Source: Ignavibacteria bacterium (GTDB lineage Bacteria; Bacteroidota; Ignavibacteria; Tepidaquicellales; Tepidaquicellaceae). Taken from it: DNA of 64,000 nucleotides. The notes beneath the pieces were generated by a model. It saw nothing but the letters and a program-made list of their open reading frames with translations, was not told the origin of the DNA and made no database searches. The DNA lies in the NCBI GenBank assembly GCA_016719565.1, contig JADJYU010000005.1:537232-601231 (forward strand). The letters run 5' to 3'. Positions 27,507-36,849 of this stretch are shown one piece after another; position 1 is the first letter of the stretch, and every line of letters begins with the position of its first letter. Both the position numbers and the translations under genes were made by a program.

Positions 27507-29648
27507 TTACTTGACTAAAGTCATTTTCTTTACTTCAGTAAAATTTCCGGTTTCGAGTCTGTAAAAATAAACTCCGCTTGTCAGTCTGCTTCCGTCAAAG
27601 TCTGCCTCATAGCTTCCGACATTTAGATTTTCGTTCAGCAAAGATTTTATTTCCCTTCCGAGCATATCATAAACGGTTAATTTAACAAGTCCCGACACTT
27701 TAATGTCGAATCTGATTTTTGTTTTAGGATTAAACGGATTTGGGTAATTTTGACTGAGTGAGTATTTTTCAGGAGTAAGAAGATTTGAATAATTAATTCC
27801 TACTGTATTACCTGCCGTTGTCGTTCTGAGAACTGTAGCTGAATCACCCGAAATAAACCAGGTATTTGCAGAAGGCATTGTAACCCCTCTCAGATTATTA
27901 CTCGTAATACTGGTTTGCTGTGTCCATGTCGCGCCGGAGTTTGATGATAATAGAATTGTTCCGGAATTGCCTGCTATGGCTCCTGATGTATTTATAAAAT
28001 TAACTGAATTCAGGTCCGCTGTAACACCTGTTGTCATTGAAGTCCAGGTAGAACCTGCATTAGTTGTCCTTAACAATATACCGCTGATGCCAACTATGAA
28101 TCCATTGTTTGCATCAATAAATTTCACCGCTCTCAAATTAGAGGTTGTACCGGAAGTTAGAGGAAGCCAGTCATCGCCTCCATTAGTAGTTTTAATTACA
28201 GTTCCGGCATCCCCGACAGCAACTGCGGTTTGAGATGAGATCATATCAATGCTTCTTAATGCCTGAACTGTGCTGCTGGTTCTGACAAGCCAGTTTACAC
28301 CTCCGTTCGTAGTCCGTAGTACACTTCCCGCGCTTCCGACAGTGATACCAACTGAAGCATCCGTAAATGAAACCCCGTAATAATTATTTGTACCGATAGT
28401 CTGACTTGTCCAGGTGACTCCGCCATTACTTGATATACCAACTCTTCCGTTTTGTCCGACAGCGCATCCTCTGGATCCGTTTATTGTCACTGTATTACAG
28501 TTGCTTACTCCTTCGGAAGTCCAGTTATATCCTGAATTAGTTGTTGAATATAAATTAGTACCGGCTACAACAAACCCGTTATTCTCGGATGTAAATAATG
28601 CAGAATAAAAATGACTGGAAGAAAGACTTTGTCGTGTCATATCTCTCCAGGTAGTTCCGCCATTGGTAGAAGCGGAAAATCCTCTGTTGCTATAAGTACC
28701 AACTGTAAAGTAAGTATTTCCCGATTCAGGAAATACAATATCATACGGATAATTGAACATATTAACAGAGGTCCATGTAGCGCCTCCGTTGATTGTTCTG
28801 TATTGATTATTTTGTCCGCCGCAATATCCTTCAGTTGGATTTTTAAATTTTATTATTTTTAAATTTCCGCTTACACCGGCTACAATCCCCCAGTTTAATC
28901 CTGCATCTGTTGAGAATAACATTGTGTTGGTCTCGCCGACTGCGAACGCATTTGTATTGTCACTGAATGCAATACTGTTCAGAGTTACACTTGTGCCGGA
29001 TGCTCTTACAGTCCAGTTTGTTCCGCCGTTTGTTGTTCTGATAATAGTTCCGCCATTTCCTACAGCGACTCCGGTATTTGCATCTATAAAGTGAACAGAA
29101 TTTAAACTTTGAGTGACAGGGGAAATTTGAGGAGCCCACGTTGTTCCGGCGTCAGTTGATTTCAGTATTAAGCTGTTTGATGAAGCAGTCCCTCCCACAG
29201 CATAAATCGTATTTGCTCCTACACGGAAAGCGTTTCTGATTGGCTGAGTTGTACCGCTTGTCTGCGCTGTCCAGTTAAAACCACTATTTGTAGATTTCAG
29301 AATAACCCCGTTTGTTCCGAATACAAAACCTGTATTTGCATTTAAGAACAGAATCTTATAAAGAGTGGCTGTTACAGAACTCGGTATGTTGTTCCATATC
29401 TGTCCGCCGTTTGAAGTTCTGTAAATAAAACCTCTTTGACCAACAGCAAGACCCAGATCATCATTAAAAAAATGCGCACTGTAAAGATAATCATAATTAT
29501 TGTACGGCGCGGGAGATGGGTTTACAAAATGCCAGCCCGGAGTAGTAGTTTGAGAAAATGCGGAGCTGATGAATATTTGCGAACAGCAAATTATTAAAAG
29601 CAGTAATAATTTTTTTAAACAATTTGATTTTGGTTTTTCAATTTTCAT
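27507..29648 (-). CDS. Exported YCF48-like double propeller with T9SS sorting domain (pair C2)
   Basis: The 713-residue protein has a signal peptide (KKLLLLLIICCSQIFISSAF, cleavage before SQTTT). I count fourteen YCF48-like repeats (LNSVHFIDANTGVAVGNGG, then TIIRTTNGGTNW), fitting two seven-bladed propellers. The last ~85 residues are a type-A T9SS C-terminal domain: LSQNYPNPFNPKTKIRFDI, then VYDMLGREI, and SGVYFYRLETGNFTEVKKM at the end. That domain would direct outer-membrane export and surface attachment. Here the T9SS domain replaces the dockerin-like tail used by most neighbours. Directly after the stop codon a CGCGAGACGCAAGATGTAAG simple-repeat segment begins. Confidence 0.9.
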   Translation of the reverse strand: MKIEKPKSNCLKKLLLLLIICCSQIFISSAFSQTTTPGWHFVNPSPAPYNNYDYLYSAHFFNDDLGLAVGQRGFIYRTSNGGQIWNNIPSSVTATLYKILFLNANTGFVFGTNGVILKSTNSGFNWTAQTSGTTQPIRNAFRVGANTIYAVGGTASSNSLILKSTDAGTTWAPQISPVTQSLNSVHFIDANTGVAVGNGGTIIRTTNGGTNWTVRASGTSVTLNSIAFSDNTNAFAVGETNTMLFSTDAGLNWGIVAGVSGNLKIIKFKNPTEGYCGGQNNQYRTINGGATWTSVNMFNYPYDIVFPESGNTYFTVGTYSNRGFSASTNGGTTWRDMTRQSLSSSHFYSALFTSENNGFVVAGTNLYSTTNSGYNWTSEGVSNCNTVTINGSRGCAVGQNGRVGISSNGGVTWTSQTIGTNNYYGVSFTDASVGITVGSAGSVLRTTNGGVNWLVRTSSTVQALRSIDMISSQTAVAVGDAGTVIKTTNGGDDWLPLTSGTTSNLRAVKFIDANNGFIVGISGILLRTTNAGSTWTSMTTGVTADLNSVNFINTSGAIAGNSGTILLSSNSGATWTQQTSITSNNLRGVTMPSANTWFISGDSATVLRTTTAGNTVGINYSNLLTPEKYSLSQNYPNPFNPKTKIRFDIKVSGLVKLTVYDMLGREIKSLLNENLNVGSYEADFDGSRLTSGVYFYRLETGNFTEVKKMTLVK

Positions 29649-29751
29649 TTTTTTTATTTTTTAGTTAATAAAAGTTTTTTGGGTTAAAATTATGTTGGAT
29701 TATTTATTTTATTATAGTTTTTATATTAAATGTATTTTCAAAATTTATTGT
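29649..29751. other. AT-rich leader region of the YCF48 gene
   Basis: About 100 bases of very AT-rich sequence lie between two minus-strand genes; no defined site is visible. Confidence 0.4.
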
Positions 29752-30033
29752 TTAAGGTGCTTTTTTAATAATTTTTCTGCTGAATTTTTTGCAGAGTATT
29801 CCTTCCCCGTTAGCGGAAATTGATGCGACACGGAAAATGTATATTTTATTTGACTTAAGATTTTTTACTGTATAGCGGGGATCGGAAATTATGTCTACAA
29901 TATTCCATTTAATTTTTTCAGCTTGGCATGCAATTTCTATAACATATGATTCAGCTTCACTTACAGAATCCCATTGAAGATTGATCTCTCCCTTTGAATC
30001 TCCCTGCGCCGCTGAAAAATTAATTATAGTCAT
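29752..30033 (-). CDS. Small single-domain FnIII protein
   Basis: From the internal start at 30033 the protein is about 93 residues. It is essentially one fibronectin type III domain: GEINLQWDSVSEAESYVIEI, then YTVKNLKSNKIYIFRVASIS. No signal peptide is visible, which is unusual for an FnIII protein in this locus. The first in-frame ATG at 30081 lies on the promoter side of the predicted -7 box (30051-30058), so the start at 30033 is preferred. The leader would then be only about 10 bases. It sits between the C2 exported gene and the C2 helical partner and may be co-transcribed with the former. Function is unknown; it could be a remnant of a larger exported protein. Confidence 0.55.
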   Translation of the reverse strand: MTIINFSAAQGDSKGEINLQWDSVSEAESYVIEIACQAEKIKWNIVDIISDPRYTVKNLKSNKIYIFRVASISANGEGILCKKFSRKIIKKAP

Positions 30034-30050
30034 TTTAATTTTTTTCTTCA

Positions 30051-30082
30051 GCAATTTATATATGCTGCAGAATCTAATCAAA
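30051..30082 (-). promoter_or_regulatory. Probable promoter for the small FnIII gene and the C2 exported gene
   Basis: On the minus strand TTTG (30079-30082), 20 bases and TAAATTGC (30051-30058) align with the better copies at 19946-19977 and 37077-37108. The adjoining CAAATTGAAATAACATTC is nearly identical in all three. Confidence 0.55.
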
Positions 30083-30204
30083 GAATGTTATTTCAATTTG
30101 TTTTCAGAACGGGAATTGTAATACTACTATTTTGATTGTTTTTAAACGATATTTGGACAATTTTAGAAAAGAATTGTAACCGTAAACTTAGAAAAAATTT
30201 TGAT

Positions 30205-31686
30205 ATGCAAAGATCAGCAGTTATCGAAACATTTAAAACATTCAGCAGACAGGACATAAAGGAGTTTGGTTTATTTCTACAATCACCTTTCTTCAATACA
30301 AATCAAAGCGTGATAAAATTATTCGGACAGATTAGAAAACTGTATCCGCAATTCGATGAAAAGCAGACGGATAAAAAAGTTTTGTTTGAAAAAGCTTTCG
30401 GCAAAATAAAATATGACGACAGCTTTTTGAGAATGACGGTCTTCCGGCTTCTTGAATCATCTAAAGAATTTCTCACAATAAAAAATCTGCAGCGGAATAC
30501 TTTGCTGAAAGAAACTTTACTGCTTGATGAACTCAGCTCAAGAGAGCTGAACAATCTTCTGAAGAAATCCATTAACGAGCTGGATAAGAAAATCGATAAG
30601 CTGAATATAAAGACTGCTGATACATATCTTGCAAAATACAGACTGGAATATTTTAAAAATGAACTCAAAGCAAGAGACACAAAAATGATCACTTATAAAG
30701 ACACGCTTGATGAGGATCTGATGCTTGAGCAGAAGAGTCTGAACACTTATTTCTTTATCAGTTCAATGAAATTTTTCCAATACTTTCTTAATCAAAAAAA
30801 TTTTGTAGTTAAAGCCGAAGGTTATCCGGATTTTATGAACAGTATTCTTGATTTTTTAAATCACCGCAGCGATTATCTTAAAGATCCGGTACTCAGAGTA
30901 TATTACAATCTTGTTCAGATGTTAAGCTCGAAAGAAGATAAATACTTTTTTGAACTGAGAAATATTATTTTTGAAAATAAAGATGATATTGATTACAATG
31001 AAAAATATAATCTGATAACTATATTAAGAAACTATGCTCAGTTAAAATATTCGGAGGGAAACGGGGAATTCAAGAAATACATGATCGATATTCTGGATTT
31101 TTCCATTAAGCATAATATTCTGACTCCTGTACACAACGGTAAATATATAAATGAAATGAGGATCATGAACATAGTATGGGCGGGCATTCAGTTAAAAGAA
31201 CCTGAGCGTGTTGAAGAGTTTTTAAAAAAATTTTCACACAGAATTGAACCCGAAAAAAAACAGTATGTGCTGGCATACGGAGAGGCTTGCGTTGAATTTG
31301 AAAAGGGCAATTTTTCAAATGCGCTTATAAAACTGTCAGGCACAGGTCCGATTAAAAATGCGTTTTATAAAGCCGCGATAAAACAATTGACTCTAATGAT
31401 TTATTATGAACAAAAGCTGTTTGTTCCGGCCGCCGAGGCATCTGATGCATTCGCTCGTTTCATCAGAACCGACAAACTTTTGCCCGAAATGTATATTTCC
31501 AGAACCGGCACTTTTATAAATTTTTATAACAGACTTTTAAAGTTAAATGACAGTCCTGTAAAAAACAAATATGAAATATCCGGACTCATTTCCGAATTGA
31601 GCTTCACTTCATTTACATGGCTGATTGATAAAGCCAATGAATTTGATAATTCCCTGAAAAAAGATAGCGGACAGCGCCGTTTGTAG
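30205..31686 (+). CDS. Soluble helical repeat protein, partner subfamily C (C2), unknown function
   Basis: The start at 30205 (MQRSAVIETFKTFSRQDI) matches the C1 paralogue's start. A TTG-initiated extension to 30136 lies within the conserved control region and is rejected. The protein is 493 residues, with no export signal. The hallmark N-terminal domain has LQSPFFNTNQS, LYPQF and ESSKEFLTIKN. The C-terminal half is TPR-like (CVEFEKGNFSNALIKLSGTG; LMIYYEQKLFVPAAEA). It is divergent to the minus-strand FnIII and YCF48 genes. The function is unknown. The last residues (KDSGQRRL) differ from its paralogues, so the extreme C-terminus may not be conserved. Confidence 0.85.
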   Translation: MQRSAVIETFKTFSRQDIKEFGLFLQSPFFNTNQSVIKLFGQIRKLYPQFDEKQTDKKVLFEKAFGKIKYDDSFLRMTVFRLLESSKEFLTIKNLQRNTLLKETLLLDELSSRELNNLLKKSINELDKKIDKLNIKTADTYLAKYRLEYFKNELKARDTKMITYKDTLDEDLMLEQKSLNTYFFISSMKFFQYFLNQKNFVVKAEGYPDFMNSILDFLNHRSDYLKDPVLRVYYNLVQMLSSKEDKYFFELRNIIFENKDDIDYNEKYNLITILRNYAQLKYSEGNGEFKKYMIDILDFSIKHNILTPVHNGKYINEMRIMNIVWAGIQLKEPERVEEFLKKFSHRIEPEKKQYVLAYGEACVEFEKGNFSNALIKLSGTGPIKNAFYKAAIKQLTLMIYYEQKLFVPAAEASDAFARFIRTDKLLPEMYISRTGTFINFYNRLLKLNDSPVKNKYEISGLISELSFTSFTWLIDKANEFDNSLKKDSGQRRL

Positions 31687-31939
31687 TCTCATTCATTACA
31701 AATTATAACCCTCAGAAGTATACTCGGCTAAAAATTCATTTACACAAAAAAATTTACAACCTCAGTAAATATTAAAATTAAAAATTCATTTACACAAAAA
31801 AAAATATACAGCTCACTGTATATTTCAATTTTTTGAATTTTTTTCAGTGGATCTTATTAATTCTTATTTTTTATTGACTCTGCTCCTTTTTTTTTGTGAA
31901 ATATTTTTCACTTTTTAAAATTATTTTACTTTTTCTCAA
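31687..31939. other. AT-rich intergenic region with a short duplicated segment
   Basis: AAAAATTCATTTACACAAAA occurs twice, near 31730 and 31780. No gene or terminator is evident. Confidence 0.45.
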
Positions 31940-32571
31940 TTTTATTTTACCTTCAGTCTCTATTTCTTTACCTTCTCTCTTCATTTCTTTACCTTCTCTC
32001 TTCATTTCTTTACCTTCAGTCTTCATTTCTTTACCTTCAGTCTTCATTTCTTTACCTTCAGTCTTCATTCTTTACCTTCTGTCTCCATTTCTTTACCTTC
32101 AGTCTTCATTTCATTATCTTCTGTCTCCATTTCTTTACCTTCAGTCTTCATTTCATTATCTTCAGTCTTCATTTCATTATCTTCAGTCTTCATTTCTTTA
32201 CCTTCTGTCTCCATAATTTTGTCTTCGTTGAAAATTTTTTCACATTCGCTCTTCATTATTATGTTGTTAGTCTTCATTTCTTTACCTTCTGTCTCCATTT
32301 CTTTACCTTCTGTCTCCATTTCTTTACCTTCTGTCTCCATTTCTTTACCTTCTGTCTCCATTTCTTTACCTTCTGTCTCCATTTCATTATCTTCTGTCTC
32401 CATTTCTTTACCTTCAGTCTTCATTTCATTATCTTCAGTCTTCATTTCATTATCTTCAGTCTTCATTTCTTTACCTTCAGTCTCCATTTCATTATCTTCA
32501 GTCTCCATTTCTTTATCTTCAGTCTCCATTTCTTTACTTTCAGTCTCCATTATTTTGTCTTCACTCTTCAT
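31940..32571. repeat. 21-bp minisatellite, strongly purine/pyrimidine polarised
   Basis: About 28-30 tandem copies of CTTTACCTTCAGTCTTCATTT and close variants are present (TCTCC for TCTTC; ATTATCTTC for TTTACCTTC). They are interrupted once near 32215-32275. The minus strand is purine-rich and reads as a seven-residue repeat KEM(K/E)TEG from an ATG at 32571, with a one-base slip near 32066-32070 before continuing to 31871. The plus strand is also open. Because the unit is a multiple of three, an open frame is expected without selection, so I call it a repeat rather than a gene. Confidence 0.85.
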
Positions 32572-33006
32572 TATTTACTTTCAAATCTCTTTATTTGACG
32601 TTCACTTTTCTTTGTTTGACATTCACCCATATTTTTTACAATTCACCTTACTTAATTAAGTTTTCACTTTTAAATTTATTACTTCTCCCTTTCTTTTTTT
32701 AGTTATCATAACTCTTTATTAACTTTCCCGGTCGCTTTATTCAGAATTTGCAGTACTTTTTTTATACACCCGGTACATCCCGTCACAATGACAAATTCTT
32801 CATTCAATTACATGCTTTCTTTTCACTATTTTGTTATCAATTTATATCACATTCCGTCCTTTAATCGTAGCCGCAACCTTTAGGTTGCGGTATTTTTTTA
32901 AATTCTCTGCTTTCTTACAAGCTTATTAAATCAGTATTGGCTTTTCCCGGGTTCTTCCCTTCTTAATATCATTCATATGAAATCTCAAGTCTTTCCTTTA
33001 CAAGGA
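32572..33006. other. Intergenic sequence with one REP-type hairpin
   Basis: AT-rich sequence without a credible gene. GTAG-CCGCAACC-TTTA-GGTTGCGG-TATTTTTTT at 32867-32898 is a GTAG-footed hairpin that could also act as a plus-strand terminator. Confidence 0.55.
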
Positions 33007-33125
33007 AATCTCTCCTTTTTAATTACAATTTTCAAATTACGAATTTTAAATACTTAATATAATTTGATATACAATTATCTAATATAATTGTTCTTTATTT
33101 GTCATTTATAAATCGTAATTGTTTT
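33007..33125. repeat. Dispersed AT-rich palindromic element
   Basis: The arms AATTTTCAAATTACGAATTT and TTATTTGTCATTTATAAATC flank an AT-rich centre. It is a near duplicate of the element at 33185-33292. Confidence 0.6.
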
Positions 33126-33142
33126 AAGATGTAATCTTGCTC

Positions 33143-33173
33143 AAAAAAAAAGCCGCAGTAAAAAGTCTGCGGC
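33143..33173 (-). terminator. Rho-independent terminator
   Basis: The minus-strand stem GCCGCAG-(8)-CTGCGGC is followed by nine T residues, about 120 bases past the stop of the gene at 33293. Confidence 0.8.
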
Positions 33174-33184
33174 ATTTATTTAAT

Positions 33185-33292
33185 TTCAACCTATAAATTA
33201 CGAATTTCAAATACTTAGTTTTATATTCAATATATATTTATAAAATTCACAATTCCTTATTTGAAATTTGAAATTTATAATTTGTAATTGAT
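33185..33292. repeat. Dispersed AT-rich palindromic element abutting a stop codon
   Basis: AAATTACGAATTTCAAATAC and TTATTTGAAATTTGAAATTT are the two arms. The right arm ends at the stop codon of the gene at 33293. Confidence 0.7.
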
Positions 33293-36178
33293 TTATGGCG
33301 TTATCTTACTCACAAAGTTCATTGCATTATTATCCGCAAGTACAGCGTCAGCAAGATCTGTTACATCGTCGCCGTTCAGATCCGTCGGCAGATATCCGTT
33401 AGCAAAGTTTATCGCGTCATTATCAATGAGACTTCCGTCTGTCAGATCAATTGTCCCGTCCTGATTTACGTCGCCGCTGTATATTGCAAACCTTAACGGC
33501 GCAGCATCCGCCTGCATCATATTCCCCCCGTATGCCTGCGACAATGCTGTTGTAAAATCGTAATTCTTTAGAACTCCGCGTATCATACTTTCGCCGCCTG
33601 CCTTACTCCAGGTTTCAATTGAATTTCTGTGGATTATTTGGATGTAGTATGTCCCGGACGCAGCATTCTTAAAACTGAAATTTCCCGTGAACGACAGCGA
33701 GTCTATTACGGCAGCGGCTGAATCTATTTTATTAAAAGGAGATGTTACTACTCTAAGAAATGCCTTCACTGTATCTTTCATATTAAGTTTATCCGAAACA
33801 GTATTATAAAATCCTTCAGGTATTACTTTTATATTAAACTGAGTATAGCTTTTCGTAGTGAGAAATCTAATGCTGTCAATATACAGATTATTTCCGTAAC
33901 CGCTTACTCCTTTAAATTTTATTCTGTTTGTTCCTGCAGGGATTGCATATGATTTAGAAAGCCATTGATTCGAAGCTGGTGTAAAATCATCAAAGCCTGT
34001 TCCGGTACTATTCAAAGGTCCGCCGTCGGAATTTCCCCATAACCTTTGAGCAGCATTATAACTTGTTCCTCCGTTTGCTGAAGTCTCAATGATCAGAGAG
34101 TCCGTATAGATATTATTATTGTATGGTGAGTAAGCATGATCGAATCTTATGCTGTCACCGGCAGCAGATGGCTGAAATACCGGAGTTATTATTGACTGCT
34201 CGGTTCCTGGATTGAAGTTCCAGTTATCGATTTTTAATGAGCCGCTTCCTATGCCATAACTGCTCGCCGGATTTCTTGTTATATAATTAAAACCTGTACT
34301 CTCGATATTCCATCCTGAAGGCGGAAAAGCCGGTAAGTAAAATCCTTCAGATATCAGAGTGATATACTCGCCGAGATTCGGAGTGATTGTTCCCGAAAGT
34401 GCATTGTTCAGTGTATTGAGATCTCCGGGAATATAAACCGAATCCTTAATTGTATAAACTGTTCCGGGTGAAAATGTCCATGGTGAAAAAGCAACATCAG
34501 CCGATGCACCCGGAGTAAGGTTTGAAATTGATTTTGTACTGGCATATCCTCCCGGATTTATTGTCCGTAAGGCTGTAAAAGTCACGGCTGCAGATGAGTT
34601 ATTTCTTACTTTTCCGGAGGGAATAATTGTAGAAGATAAAAACAGCTGTTGCCCTGTAACTCCGAGTGACAATGACTGTACATCTACTACAGTTGAATTG
34701 ATCTGAATTTCATAAACACCTCTTCCGTGAGTCCCGGCTCTTAGCTTGTTTGACGTCTGATGATAATCAAGATGCATTGTGACTGTATTCGGAAGACCGT
34801 TTGCTAACTCAATCCAGCTTTGCCCGTTGTTGTTTGTTACAAAAACACCTACATCATTAGCGGCATAATAAGTATTTGTTGACGTACCCGGATAATAGAA
34901 CAATGCATCATTGACTGGAGCATCCGGAAGATTTCCAGTAATGTTATTCCAGTCCGAACCTCCGTTTGATGTTTTAAAAATTTTCCCTTCTCCGAATCCG
35001 GAAAAAGTAATAATTGCCACATGTGAAGAATCCGGATGTATGCTGACGCTTGTAATTGCTCTGTCCGGCAGATCATTTGTTACTTCTGTAAATGTATAGC
35101 CCCTGTTTGTTGATTTGAAAATATATCTTCCCATAACTGCATACAATATGTTAGTGGAAGATTTACTGATTGCCAGTTCACTGATGATACCTGAAGTTCC
35201 AGTGGAAATTGCAAACCAGTCTGCTCCCCAGTTTATAGTTTTAAAAACCTGTTCTCTTGCAGTATAAAAAATCCCGCTTGAGTCAGGATGAGAAATGATC
35301 GGACCTATCCATGCTCCGTTTCCGCTCAAACCGTTTTGAGCAGAGTTCCAGCTTAAGCCGCCGTCTGTGGACCGGACGACGCCGTTATTTTGGGTTTCTC
35401 CGATAATGTAGTTATTGTTTTTTTTATGGAAACAAACTTCTCCTCCGTCCCCACCGAAAGCTGCAGCCCAGTTCAGAGTTCCTGTAGTTCTCTGAGTTCC
35501 GTTATCCTGAGTTCCGCCGAGTATGTGATTTGCATTTGAAGGGTCTGATGCAATTCTGTAAAACTGCGTTAAAGTAAGGTTAGTATTTAAATTATTCCAG
35601 GAGGTGCCTTTATTAGTTGATTTCCAGATCCCACCGTCATTTACACATATCATTTGATTTGCATCGGCCGGATGAAAATCAAGATTATGCTGATCAACGT
35701 GGACATTTCCTCCGCTGTATCCATTTGTAAGATTACTGAAATTTGTTCCGTCAGTTGTTCGCCAGATATCAATTGACCCGACATAGGCTGTATTAGGATC
35801 AAATGGATTCACGTGCATATAGAAATCATACCATCCCTGAACACCGCTGAAATCCTGCCCGTTTGCAATCTGTGTAAAGTTTACTCCGGCGTTTGTTGAT
35901 TTATAAACTGTAATATCTCCTGAATTATAAATAGAAACATACATTATACCGGGATAAGACTTACACAGCGCAATATGGTTTCTTTCAGCCGGAATCAGTG
36001 TTGGATTATCATAAAAACTGACGCCGCCGTTTGTTGATATCTTATAACCGGTTCCGCTTCCAATTACATAAACAGTGTCTCCTGACGGTGAGAATATAAC
36101 ATCATCACATCTTCCTGATAAAATTTTTGTCCAGTTAATTCCTGAGTTTGTGATTTTATATAAACCATCATAACTCAT
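33293..36178 (-). CDS. Main part of an exported Asp-box propeller protein with dockerin-like tail (frameshifted)
   Basis: This fragment continues the Asp-box/BNR-like propeller begun at 36849 (WKSTNKGTSWNNL; IFKTSNGGSDWNNITGNLP). A CARDB-like domain at about residues 495-600 follows (NSSAAVTFTALRTINPGG). Next is a jelly-roll domain (PPSGWNIESTGFNY; IRFDHAYSPYNN; GYGNNLYIDSIRF) that recurs in the metalloprotease at 52792-56136. The shared tail ends it (EGFYNTVSDKLNMKDTVKAF; HRNSIETWSKAGGES; GDVNQDGTIDLTDGSLIDN; TDLNGDDVTDLADAV), ending VSKITP. Restoring one T to the minus-strand run at 36184-36188 joins it in frame to the N-terminal fragment, giving about 1185 residues. Confidence 0.83.
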   Translation of the reverse strand: MSYDGLYKITNSGINWTKILSGRCDDVIFSPSGDTVYVIGSGTGYKISTNGGVSFYDNPTLIPAERNHIALCKSYPGIMYVSIYNSGDITVYKSTNAGVNFTQIANGQDFSGVQGWYDFYMHVNPFDPNTAYVGSIDIWRTTDGTNFSNLTNGYSGGNVHVDQHNLDFHPADANQMICVNDGGIWKSTNKGTSWNNLNTNLTLTQFYRIASDPSNANHILGGTQDNGTQRTTGTLNWAAAFGGDGGEVCFHKKNNNYIIGETQNNGVVRSTDGGLSWNSAQNGLSGNGAWIGPIISHPDSSGIFYTAREQVFKTINWGADWFAISTGTSGIISELAISKSSTNILYAVMGRYIFKSTNRGYTFTEVTNDLPDRAITSVSIHPDSSHVAIITFSGFGEGKIFKTSNGGSDWNNITGNLPDAPVNDALFYYPGTSTNTYYAANDVGVFVTNNNGQSWIELANGLPNTVTMHLDYHQTSNKLRAGTHGRGVYEIQINSTVVDVQSLSLGVTGQQLFLSSTIIPSGKVRNNSSAAVTFTALRTINPGGYASTKSISNLTPGASADVAFSPWTFSPGTVYTIKDSVYIPGDLNTLNNALSGTITPNLGEYITLISEGFYLPAFPPSGWNIESTGFNYITRNPASSYGIGSGSLKIDNWNFNPGTEQSIITPVFQPSAAGDSIRFDHAYSPYNNNIYTDSLIIETSANGGTSYNAAQRLWGNSDGGPLNSTGTGFDDFTPASNQWLSKSYAIPAGTNRIKFKGVSGYGNNLYIDSIRFLTTKSYTQFNIKVIPEGFYNTVSDKLNMKDTVKAFLRVVTSPFNKIDSAAAVIDSLSFTGNFSFKNAASGTYYIQIIHRNSIETWSKAGGESMIRGVLKNYDFTTALSQAYGGNMMQADAAPLRFAIYSGDVNQDGTIDLTDGSLIDNDAINFANGYLPTDLNGDDVTDLADAVLADNNAMNFVSKITP

Positions 36179-36849
36179 TGCCGAAAAAGCTGCGATGAAT
36201 TGCCGGGTCTGATCGCGATGCGGGAAGTATAGGACATTAATGGTAAATCATTGCTGATGTTAATCCATGTATTACCCGCATTTGTTGATTTAAGCAATCC
36301 CCTGCCATAATAGGAAACACCGCTATATGTGGCTTCACCGGTTCCGAAATAAATGATATTTGTATTTGACGGATCTATTGCAATCGAGCCGGAGGACAGG
36401 GATACTTCATAATCTGATTTTGCAGTCCATGTAGCTCCTCCGTTAGTTGATTTCCAGATACCTCCGCACGCGGCTCCAATGTATATTATATCAGGATTAA
36501 GCGGATCATATTTTACTGTTGTCATTCTCGAAGTGATATTCGAATTACCAAAATAAAACCCGGGAGTAGGACCAACGCTTGTCCATGTATCAAAGGGACT
36601 CATTAATAAATAACCTGATTGTTTTCTAAGATTTTCTTTATGTGCATACGCTTTTTCATATGCATCTTTGGGAATAAAATTATCCGGATACATTCTCTGT
36701 TCATAAAACCATTTTTCCCTTTGAAATGCTTTTCTTGATCTTGTGATCTCATCCGCTTTTTCATAAGGATTATTTCTGATCTTTAAATCCTGTGAGAAAA
36801 TTGTTCCGGTTGTAAATAATAATAAGAAGAAGATAATGAAGGTTTTCAT
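36175..36849 (-). CDS. N-terminal part of the same Asp-box propeller protein
   Basis: The signal peptide is MKTFIIFFLLLFTTGTIFSQ. A charged segment (REKWFYEQRMYPDNFIP) follows, typical of this architecture. The first propeller repeats are GGIWKSTNGGATW and RGLLKSTNAGNTWINISNDL. The sequence breaks after GNSSQLF at an A5 run on the plus strand (36184-36188); one extra base would give LFSAMSYDGLYKI, running straight into the fragment at 33293-36178. The upstream DNA carries the same Bacteroidota-type promoter as the gene at 17948, with a predicted leader of about 220 bases. Confidence 0.83.
   Translation of the reverse strand: MKTFIIFFLLLFTTGTIFSQDLKIRNNPYEKADEITRSRKAFQREKWFYEQRMYPDNFIPKDAYEKAYAHKENLRKQSGYLLMSPFDTWTSVGPTPGFYFGNSNITSRMTTVKYDPLNPDIIYIGAACGGIWKSTNGGATWTAKSDYEVSLSSGSIAIDPSNTNIIYFGTGEATYSGVSYYGRGLLKSTNAGNTWINISNDLPLMSYTSRIAIRPGNSSQLFRQ

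Noticed and set aside
30136..30204. TTG-initiated N-terminal extension of the C2 helical protein
   Set aside because: It lies in the DNA block conserved with 20030-20085, and the paralogue starts at the position equivalent to 30205.
32065..32571. Minus-strand open frame of 168 codons (KEM(K/E)TEG repeats)
   Set aside because: An in-phase 21-bp minisatellite stays open by chance; there is no convincing ribosome site, and one slip splits the frame.
31896..32659. Plus-strand open frames of 106 and 146 codons (SLPSVFI repeats)
   Set aside because: Mirror translation of the same minisatellite, with no start signal or homology.
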